Positions 8,106 through 12,500 of a DNA stretch of 12,500 nt are shown piece after piece. The DNA comes from Fibrobacter sp. Lineage in GTDB: Bacteria; Fibrobacterota; Fibrobacteria; Fibrobacterales; Fibrobacteraceae. The position numbers were made by a program, and so were the translations under genes. How positions within the stretch are numbered: position 1 is the first letter of the stretch; each line of letters opens with the position of its first letter. The stretch lies in NCBI GenBank assembly GCA_012515825.1, contig JAAYXQ010000210.1, forward strand, positions 1 to 12,500, read 5' to 3'. The notes below the pieces were generated by a model that searched no databases, had not been told where the DNA came from, and saw only the letters and a list, made by a program, of their open reading frames with translations.

Positions 8106-8128
8106 CTAGAAAAGTAGTATTTTTCTAG
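8106..8128. promoter_or_regulatory. inverted repeat in the aroQ/mnmA divergent region, possible operator
   Basis: The perfect 8-bp arms CTAGAAAA (8106-8113) and TTTTCTAG (8121-8128) flank GTAGTAT. It covers the candidate -10 of the aroQ operon and begins 2 bases from its start codon, a position suited to a repressor or to a hairpin at the start of the transcript. No known regulator motif is recognised. Confidence 0.4.
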
Positions 8129-8138
8129 AATCTGTAAA
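8111..8138 (-). promoter_or_regulatory. candidate promoter of the aroQ-tyrA-AroA-like-nadK operon
   Basis: On the minus strand, TTTACA (8138-8133) and TACTTT (8116-8111) are 16 bases apart. The predicted start is at about 8104, immediately before the aroQ ATG at 8103, which would give a leaderless message. The match to consensus is moderate. Confidence 0.35.
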
Positions 8139-8144
8139 AAAAAC

Positions 8145-8150
8145 TATTAT
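8145..8150 (+). promoter_or_regulatory. candidate -10 element of mnmA
   Basis: TATTAT (8145-8150, continuing TG) is the best -10 candidate. It ends seven bases before the mnmA ATG, so transcription would begin at or next to the start codon. No convincing -35 is present at 16-18 bases upstream (TTTCTA at 8122-8127 is poor), and no Shine-Dalgarno is seen. Confidence 0.35.
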
Positions 8151-8157
8151 TGCTTTT

Positions 8158-9231
8158 ATGAAAATAGCAGTCGGTTTTAGCGGTGGTGTAGATTCTTCCA
8201 TGGTGGCCTTGCTTCTAAAGCAACAAGGTCATGAAGTGGTAGGGATTACGATGAGTCTTTGGGACCCTTCTTTTAATATTCCCTTAAACGGAAGTAAAGG
8301 TTGTTTTGGGCCAGAAGAATCGAAAACGCTCGCCGTCACACAAAAGACGGCAGAAAAGCTTGGGATTTCTCATGCAATCATTCCTCTTGCAAAACAGTAT
8401 CGGCAATCAGTCATCGAATATTTTCGAGAAGAATACAAAGCTGGTCGAACACCAAATCCTTGTGTGAAATGCAACCAACTCATGAAATTTGGCTTTTTAT
8501 TAAGTAGCGCCAAAGAGATGGGAATCGATTTCGATTACTTTGCTACAGGCCATTATGCAAGGTTCTCCGAAGAAGGGCACCACTTAAGAACAGCCGTGGA
8601 CCAAACAAAAGATCAAACTTATTTTCTCTCTCGCTTAAAAAAAGAACAGCTGAAAAAAGTACTCTTCCCTTTAGGCAATTGGAAAAAAGAAGATATCAAA
8701 AAATTTGCTTTAGAAAATGGCTTTGAAGACCTCTATCATAAAAGTGAAAGCCAAGACTTTATCCAATGTGGAGATTACTCTTTACTCTTCAATCCAGAAG
8801 AAATTCAACCAGGATCTTTTGTAGATAAGGAAGGCCATGTTTTAGGTACGCATCAAGGAATTATCTACTACACGATTGGCCAAAGAAAAGGCTTAGGTAT
8901 TGGTGGTCTTAAAGAGCCTCTCTTTGTCACTCGTTTAGACCCAGTAAAAAACGAAGTGGTTTTAGGCACTCATGATGAGCTTTTTTCCAAGCATTTAATT
9001 GGCACCGATTTGAATCGCTTAGCTCTAGAAGACCACGTTACAGAAGGGCAAGCGACTGTCAAAATTCGTCACGGGCATAAAGCCGTCCCCGCGACATTTA
9101 GTATTGAACCAGAAAATAAACTTCATGTTGTTTTTGATACTCCCCAATTATCAATTACTCCAGGTCAAATCGTTACTTTATATAATAATGATATTGTGCT
9201 TGCTTCTGCAATTATAGACCACGGATACTAA
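8158..9231 (+). CDS. mnmA: tRNA-specific 2-thiouridylase MnmA
   Basis: Adds sulfur to uridine 34 of Lys, Glu and Gln tRNAs, using ATP to adenylate the base. Seen in 357 residues: the PP-loop GFSGGVDSS (6-14), GRTPNPCVKCNQLMKFG (97-113) with catalytic Cys102, the second cysteine Cys204 in SQDFIQCGDY (198-207), and YTIGQRKGLGIGG (238-250). A beta-barrel C-terminal domain follows from about 250 and starts EPLFVTRLDPVKNEVVLG. It carries GCFGPEESKTLAV (48-60), a variant of the segment before the second helix. The PP-loop begins at residue 6, so the ATG at 8158 is firmly placed even though it has almost no leader. It stands alone on +, divergent from the aromatic operon and convergent with argG. 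Confidence 0.94.
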   Translation: MKIAVGFSGGVDSSMVALLLKQQGHEVVGITMSLWDPSFNIPLNGSKGCFGPEESKTLAVTQKTAEKLGISHAIIPLAKQYRQSVIEYFREEYKAGRTPNPCVKCNQLMKFGFLLSSAKEMGIDFDYFATGHYARFSEEGHHLRTAVDQTKDQTYFLSRLKKEQLKKVLFPLGNWKKEDIKKFALENGFEDLYHKSESQDFIQCGDYSLLFNPEEIQPGSFVDKEGHVLGTHQGIIYYTIGQRKGLGIGGLKEPLFVTRLDPVKNEVVLGTHDELFSKHLIGTDLNRLALEDHVTEGQATVKIRHGHKAVPATFSIEPENKLHVVFDTPQLSITPGQIVTLYNNDIVLASAIIDHGY

Positions 9232-9268
9232 CAAGTGTAAGTCTATTTGCATTATTTAATTTTTTTAT

Positions 9269-9302
9269 AAAAAAAAGCCCCCGTTTTTACGGGAGCTTTT
9301 TT
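9269..9302. terminator. bidirectional terminator between mnmA and argG
   Basis: An A8 run, the stem GCCCCCGT (9277-9284), loop TTTT, the return arm ACGGGAGC (9289-9296) and a T6 run. For the + transcript (mnmA) one pair is a C-A mismatch (9279/9294). For the minus transcript (argG) the same pair is a G-U wobble and the following U-run is longer. The hairpin therefore suits argG slightly better but probably serves both genes. Confidence 0.85.
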
Positions 9303-9319
9303 CGTTTATAAACTAACGA

Positions 9320-10597
9320 CTAAAACTTTTGGACTTTTCCAAAGTCTACGTTTGTCTTTTTGCCAAGCAATAACGCTCTCGTTTTCATTGGTAAGCCTAA
9401 GCAGCGAATAAAGCCAGTGGCATCTTTTTGGTCGTACATTTCTACATCAGAGAAGCCACCAAGATCCATGTCATAAAGGCTATAAGGGCTCTTCATTCCA
9501 GCTGGAATAATGTTGCCTTTATAAAGTTTAAGAGTAACTTCACCTGTAACTACTTTCTGAGTTTCGTCCATGAACGCATCTAAAGCTTGACGTAGAGGAG
9601 TAAACCATTGACCATTGTAAACAAGGTTAGCATAAACCATAGAGAGTTTTTGTTTTTCAAATAAAGTCTCTTTGTCTAAAACTAATTGTTCTAAGCATTC
9701 ATGTGCTTTGTATAAAAGTGAACCACCTGGAGTTTCGTATACGCCACGACTCTTTAAGCCAACTAAACGGTTTTCAACGATATCTAAAAGACCACAAGCG
9801 TGTTCGCCACCAATCTTATTCAAATAAGTGAGTAAAGATACGGCATCCATCTTTTTGCCGTCAATAGAAACAGGAGTCCCTTTTTCAAAGCCAATAGTCA
9901 CATAACCAGGTTTTGCTGGAGCTTTTTCAAAAGTCTTGGAAAGCTTAAGCATATCATATTTATGTTCTTTGTCTGGTTCTTCTAAAATGCCACCTTCGTG
10001 AGAAAGATGCCAAAGGTTACCATCTTCAGAATAGATTTTCTTTTTGCTAATGCCATTTAATGGAATCTTACGAGCCACAGCATAATCAATCGCATCTTCA
10101 CGGCTATGGATATTCCACTTTGGGTCTTTCCATGGAGCAATAATCTCTAATGAAGGATTTAATGCGGCATAAGTTAATTCGAAACGAACTTGGTCGTTAC
10201 CTTTACCTGTAGCACCATGAGATACAGCGTAAGCACCTTCGGCTTCTGCAATTTTAACTTGGTATTTTGCAATCAAAGGACGAGCAAAAGAAGTACCTAA
10301 TAAATAGGTCAATTCATATTTTGCGCCAGCACGAACGGTAGGCCAAACGTAATCTTCTAAAAATTCTTTGCGTAGATCAAGGACGTAGCACTTTGAAGCG
10401 CCTGTAGCAATGGCTTTTTTCTTTAAAGCTTCTGCATCACAATCGCCTTGCCCTAAATCGGCTGCAAAAGCAATCACTTCACAATCGTAATTTTCTTTAA
10501 GCCAAGGAATAATAACGGAAGTATCTAACCCGCCACTATAAGCGAGAACCACTTTTTTTGTTTCATTTTTAGCTGTTTTTTTGGAAGCTTTTGCCAT
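9320..10597 (-). CDS. argG: argininosuccinate synthase
   Basis: Joins citrulline and aspartate with ATP to form argininosuccinate, the penultimate step of arginine synthesis. Seen in 425 residues: the PP-loop LAYSGGLDTS (18-27) with FAADLGQGD after it, and HGATGKGNDQVRFEL (127-141), the conserved citrulline/aspartate region. DAVSLLTYLNKIGGEHACG, RLVGLKSRGVYETPGG and EKQKLSMVYANLVYNGQWFTPLR also fit the family. The N-terminus has an extra Lys/Ala-rich stretch of about 15 residues before the PP-loop. The ATG at 10597 is supported by AAAGGA (10604-10609). It is a single-gene unit with its own promoter and terminator; no other arg genes are adjacent. Confidence 0.95.
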   Translation of the reverse strand: MAKASKKTAKNETKKVVLAYSGGLDTSVIIPWLKENYDCEVIAFAADLGQGDCDAEALKKKAIATGASKCYVLDLRKEFLEDYVWPTVRAGAKYELTYLLGTSFARPLIAKYQVKIAEAEGAYAVSHGATGKGNDQVRFELTYAALNPSLEIIAPWKDPKWNIHSREDAIDYAVARKIPLNGISKKKIYSEDGNLWHLSHEGGILEEPDKEHKYDMLKLSKTFEKAPAKPGYVTIGFEKGTPVSIDGKKMDAVSLLTYLNKIGGEHACGLLDIVENRLVGLKSRGVYETPGGSLLYKAHECLEQLVLDKETLFEKQKLSMVYANLVYNGQWFTPLRQALDAFMDETQKVVTGEVTLKLYKGNIIPAGMKSPYSLYDMDLGGFSDVEMYDQKDATGFIRCLGLPMKTRALLLGKKTNVDFGKVQKF

Positions 10598-10626
10598 AAA
10601 TAATCCTTTGATGAATTTCTATGCTT

Positions 10627-10644
10627 GAAAATATAGTTATTTTC
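10627..10644. promoter_or_regulatory. 18-bp palindrome over the argG -10, candidate operator
   Basis: GAAAATATAGTTATTTTC has perfect 7-bp arms around TAGT and covers the proposed argG -10. ARG boxes bound by ArgR are also 18-bp AT-rich palindromes, but their TGAAT core is not present here. An arginine regulator is therefore only a suggestion. Confidence 0.4.
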
Positions 10645-10659
10645 TACATGTAATGACAG
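10630..10659 (-). promoter_or_regulatory. candidate argG promoter
   Basis: On the minus strand, CTGTCA (10659-10654) and TATATT (10635-10630) are 18 bases apart. Start would be near 10623, giving a leader of about 25 bases that contains the AAAGGA ribosome site. The -10 is good; the -35 matches four of six consensus bases. Confidence 0.45.
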
Positions 10660-10712
10660 TCTGTAGACGCTCTGTTTTTACCATAAGCAATCTATTCCCG
10701 CTTGACATTTGT

Positions 10713-10718
10713 TATATT
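10713..10718 (+). promoter_or_regulatory. candidate -10 element of the MCE-domain gene
   Basis: TATATT ends eight bases before the ATG at 10727, placing the likely start within two bases of the start codon. A TTGACA at 10702-10707 is conspicuous but only five bases upstream of this -10. A -10 spaced 16-18 bases from it would fall on the start codon, so the -35 is unresolved. There is no Shine-Dalgarno. Confidence 0.3.
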
Positions 10719-10726
10719 AATCTTTC

Positions 10727-11728
10727 ATGAAGATTTCCGACAAAACGATTGGCTACGTCTCTATCATCTGCCTTATTTTAATATTTGGCATAGTGACTCT
10801 TGGGATGTATCAGGCTCACGAAAGCAAAACCATTGAAATAGAGGTCGACTTTCTTGAATTAGGCTCTATCCAGCCTCAAGACGCTGTGACTATCGATGGC
10901 TATAAAGTGGGTCAAATTGGGTCTATCAAATGGCTTGGAAACAAAGCAAGACTTCAGTTAAAATTTGACGAGCCTATTGTTCTTCGCGAAGGCACTCGTA
11001 TTATCAACTCCAATTACGCTCTGATGGGTCAACGCCGTATTGAAATTATCAGGTCTAAAACAGGCGAAGTAGTCCCTAAAGACTATGTCTTTGAAGGCGA
11101 ATTTCAACCAGGCATCGCTGAAGCTTTAAGGTTAATAGAAAATCTTCAGACGCAAATGGAAATTATCCGAGACATCGCTCTTCTGCTCATCCACGGCGAC
11201 TCGGTCACACAGTCTGTGCCTGAGATGTTTACCACAAAAATGAATCAGATGGATTCCCTCATTGCTTCTCTTGAAAAAATAAGTAAGCAAGTCGATTCTC
11301 AAGTTAAACACCTTCTTGTTCAAACCACAGATGCCTCTAAGCAAATCATAGAGACAGCAGACAAGGCCCAGGGCATCATAGACACCATCGAAGAAGTCAC
11401 TTCCTCAAAAATTGAAGAAGCAAATAAAGCACTTGCCTCCATTTCAAAAACATCTTCGGAGGCTAATGATTTTATTTTGAGCCTAGAAAACAATCCTTCA
11501 ATCCATAATCTTTTAAATTCAACTGAAAAAATTGAAAAAATTAACGAGTTGATCGAAAAAGTGAATCTTTTGTCTAAAGCAATCCAAAAAGAAGGCGTCG
11601 CCTTATACAATGAAAAAGGGGAACGAGTTAAATTATTTCCCTTTAAAAACATGAATATTATTGGAAAAACGGCTAGAGAAAAAGCAAAAGATCGAGAAAA
11701 AGAGGATTTAATACAAAAAAATCAATAA
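10727..11728 (+). CDS. MCE/MlaD-family membrane-anchored protein
   Basis: Probable substrate-binding subunit of a lipid transport system spanning the envelope. Seen in 333 residues: a short cytoplasmic N-terminus and one membrane segment (about 8-28, GYVSIICLILIFGIVTLGMY). One MCE domain follows at about 34-110, with DAVTIDGYKVGQIGSIKW and NYALMGQRRIEI typical of MlaD. A long helical, probably coiled-coil region (about 130-290) leads to a strongly basic and acidic tail. This one-MCE-plus-helix plan resembles MlaD/Ttg2C-type proteins. No MlaE permease or MlaF ATPase gene is adjacent, so partners must be elsewhere. It is divergent from argG, and a tRNA promoter begins 6 bases after its stop; no terminator of its own is visible. 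Confidence 0.75.
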   Translation: MKISDKTIGYVSIICLILIFGIVTLGMYQAHESKTIEIEVDFLELGSIQPQDAVTIDGYKVGQIGSIKWLGNKARLQLKFDEPIVLREGTRIINSNYALMGQRRIEIIRSKTGEVVPKDYVFEGEFQPGIAEALRLIENLQTQMEIIRDIALLLIHGDSVTQSVPEMFTTKMNQMDSLIASLEKISKQVDSQVKHLLVQTTDASKQIIETADKAQGIIDTIEEVTSSKIEEANKALASISKTSSEANDFILSLENNPSIHNLLNSTEKIEKINELIEKVNLLSKAIQKEGVALYNEKGERVKLFPFKNMNIIGKTAREKAKDREKEDLIQKNQ

Positions 11729-11733
11729 AATCC

Positions 11734-11761
11734 TTGACAGTGATTTATAGCTTACTATATT
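11734..11761 (+). promoter_or_regulatory. promoter of the first tRNA-Asn
   Basis: A perfect TTGACA (11734-11739), a 16-base spacer and TATATT (11756-11761, continuing TG). Start would be near 11768, about ten bases before the mature tRNA. The second tRNA copy has a similar arrangement, which supports both. Confidence 0.7.
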
Positions 11762-11771
11762 TGTCCACAAC

Positions 11772-11865
11772 AATTGATGCCTCATAGCTCAGTTGGTAGA
11801 GCGTTCGGCTGTTAACCGAATTGTCCCTGGTTCGAGTCCAGGTGAGGCAGCGAAAAAATCCCGAT
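11772..11865 (+). repeat. direct repeat copy 1 (tRNA-Asn unit)
   Basis: 94 bases identical to 12163-12256. The repeat covers six bases before the tRNA, the whole tRNA and the left arm of its terminator. Identity breaks exactly at the terminator loop. The copies are 391 bases apart start to start. Confidence 0.95.
11778..11850 (+). tRNA. tRNA-Asn (anticodon GTT), copy 1
   Basis: The 73-nt cloverleaf has acceptor TGCCTCA/TGAGGCA plus discriminator G, D stem GCTC/GAGC, anticodon stem TTCGG/CCGAA with loop CTGTTAA (GTT at 11811-11813), and T arm CCTGG-TTCGAGT-CCAGG. All stems pair perfectly. CCA is not encoded; the gene is followed by CGA. It reads AAC and AAU codons. Confidence 0.97.
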
Positions 11866-11885
11866 TTACATCGGGATTTTTTTTT
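11853..11885 (+). terminator. Rho-independent terminator of tRNA-Asn copy 1
   Basis: The stem TCCCGAT/ATCGGGA (11859-11865 with 11870-11876) is lengthened by an A6/T6 zipper. The loop is TTAC and a T9 run ends it. It starts two bases after the tRNA. Confidence 0.92.
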
Positions 11886-12125
11886 ATTCTTCAGCTAACT
11901 TTGTCGCCATTTTCGCGCGGCATTCGTGCCACGTTCTTTATAAGTACTTAAGCGAAAAACTTTTTCCTTAAAACCCATAAATCGAAAGCCCAAATATCTT
12001 CTTTAAAATGAATGATTAGAAGAGAACGGATAAAATGATATTTCGGTGCATTATCGTTTTGTAACACACGCCTTTAAAGCGACAGAAATACCCCTTAATC
12101 GAGTCTTTTTTTGAATAGATTCGTC
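11886..12125. other. spacer between the two tRNA-Asn genes; short basic open frame on minus
   Basis: About 240 bases without a recognisable gene. On the minus strand a frame is open from 12002 to a TAG at 11895-11897 (36 codons; possible ATG at 11978-11976, 27 residues). It ends in YKERGTNAARKWRQS, strongly basic and protein-like. No ribosome site is seen. It could be the remnant C-terminus of a lost gene, a small protein, or chance. A GC-rich hairpin, CGCGGCA-TTCG-TGCCACG (11916-11933, one mismatch, TTCG tetraloop), lies inside the same stretch. The rest is AT-rich and unremarkable. Confidence 0.35.
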
Positions 12126-12154
12126 TTTACATTTTATAAAAGCGGATGTATATT
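12126..12154 (+). promoter_or_regulatory. promoter of the second tRNA-Asn
   Basis: TTTACA (12126-12131), a 17-base spacer and TATATT (12149-12154). The spacing to the tRNA is close to that of copy 1, yet the promoter sequence itself lies outside the 94-base repeat and differs from it. Confidence 0.6.
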
Positions 12155-12162
12155 TACACCAT

Positions 12163-12256
12163 AATTGATGCCTCATAGCTCAGTTGGTAGAGCGTTCGGC
12201 TGTTAACCGAATTGTCCCTGGTTCGAGTCCAGGTGAGGCAGCGAAAAAATCCCGAT
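12163..12256 (+). repeat. direct repeat copy 2 (tRNA-Asn unit)
   Basis: Identical to 11772-11865 over 94 bases, then diverging at the terminator loop (GTAA in place of TTAC). Confidence 0.95.
12169..12241 (+). tRNA. tRNA-Asn (anticodon GTT), copy 2
   Basis: The sequence is identical to the first copy over all 73 nt, anticodon GTT at 12202-12204, no encoded CCA. It has its own promoter and terminator, so both copies look functional. Confidence 0.97.
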
Positions 12257-12275
12257 GTAAATCGGGATTTTTTTT
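12244..12275. terminator. bidirectional terminator of tRNA-Asn copy 2 and the SUI1 gene
   Basis: The stem TCCCGAT/ATCGGGA (12250-12256 with 12261-12267) has an A6/T6 extension, loop GTAA and a T8 run for the tRNA transcript. Read on minus it begins at the SUI1 stop codon (TAA, 12274-12276) and ends in a T6 run, so one hairpin serves both convergent genes. Confidence 0.88.
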
Positions 12276-12500
12276 ATCCTCCAGCAAGCTTCACACGAAA
12301 TCCTTTCTTTTCTAACTCCGTCTGAATTATAGTGCGTTTATCGCCTTGAATCTCGATAGTGAAATCTTTTACTGTTCCACCAACGCCACATTTCTGCTTG
12401 AGTAAGCGGCATAATTCTTTAAGATCATCTGTTTCTAAGGCAAGACCAGTAACGATACTCACGGCCTTGCCTCCACCTAAACGTTTTAATGAGATTCGAA
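12274..12500 (-). CDS. yciH: SUI1-domain translation factor, YciH family (5' end outside window)
   Basis: Bacterial relative of eukaryotic initiation factor eIF1, thought to act on start-site fidelity at the small ribosomal subunit. The frame stays open to the window edge and reads RISLKRLGGGKAVSIVTGL, then CGVGGTVKDFTIEIQGDKR and ends EKKGFRVKLAGG. These are the SUI1 hallmarks (GGKxVTxITGL, KxxCGxGGTVK, IxIQGD). An internal GTG at 12462 should not be taken as the start because conserved sequence continues upstream of it. About 75 residues are visible of a family usually near 100-115. Its stop lies in the T-tract of the neighbouring tRNA terminator. Confidence 0.9.
   Translation of the reverse strand, partial: RISLKRLGGGKAVSIVTGLALETDDLKELCRLLKQKCGVGGTVKDFTIEIQGDKRTIIQTELEKKGFRVKLAGG

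Noticed and set aside
10627..10644. Canonical ArgR ARG box
   Set aside because: The TGAAT/ATTCA core is absent; kept only as an uncharacterised palindrome.
10702..10718. TTGACA plus TATATT as a standard promoter for the MCE gene
   Set aside because: The spacer is only five bases, too short for one promoter; the two boxes cannot be used together.
11772..12256. Integrated element flanked by tRNA-derived attachment sites
   Set aside because: The interval holds no integrase or cargo and is only about 320 bases; the repeat spans the entire tRNA and leader instead of only its 3' end. Plain duplication fits better.
12274..12462. A complete 62-residue gene starting at GTG 12462
   Set aside because: Conserved SUI1 sequence continues in frame upstream of the GTG to the window edge, so this is the C-terminal part of a longer gene.

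Overview
The window reads as ordinary core chromosome of a low-to-moderate GC, Gram-negative-type bacterium. The best guess is the Fibrobacterota/Bacteroidota (FCB) side of the tree, possibly Fibrobacter itself. The reasons are a topoisomerase IV pair of the ParE/ParC type I associate with Bacteroidota (short ParE beginning near a 'SLDWHEHIR' motif, ParC with HPHGDASIGDA), an isolated MCE-domain envelope protein, and -10 boxes such as TATATTTG. The placement is by recollection of family sequences, not by a search.

Layout. Positions 1-59 may hold the last codons of an upstream + strand gene. parE (96-1937) and parC (1960-4512) form a two-gene topoisomerase IV operon on +. It converges, with 12 bases between stops, on a four-gene minus-strand operon running from 8103 down to 4525. 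In transcription order that operon is a stand-alone chorismate mutase, prephenate/arogenate dehydrogenase with an ACT domain (tyrA), an EPSP-synthase-fold protein (AroA-like) and NAD kinase (nadK). Its genes abut or overlap (TAA|ATG, TGATG, 14-base overlap). mnmA (8158-9231, +) is divergent from it across 54 bases holding a perfect 8-bp inverted repeat. mnmA converges on argG (9320-10597, -) across a bidirectional terminator. Divergent from argG is an MCE/MlaD-like membrane protein (10727-11728, +). Then come two identical tRNA-Asn(GTT) genes 391 bases apart, each with its own promoter and terminator, and finally the C-terminal part of a SUI1/YciH gene on minus that runs off the window.

How the genes relate. 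The minus operon joins chorismate-to-tyrosine enzymes with NAD kinase, the source of NADP. TyrA lacks the acidic residue usual for NAD-type Rossmann folds, so it may use NADP. The oddest gene is the third: it keeps the EPSP synthase frame along its length but has lost nearly all known substrate-binding and catalytic residues. It looks like a pseudoenzyme or a repurposed enolpyruvyl-transferase fold.

Other points of interest are a contrast between genes with clear Shine-Dalgarno sites and transcription-unit-first genes that look leaderless, two tRNA terminators that are exact reverse complements of each other, an 18-bp palindrome over the argG -10, and a basic 36-codon open frame between the tRNAs. 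No mobile element, CRISPR array or defence system is visible.
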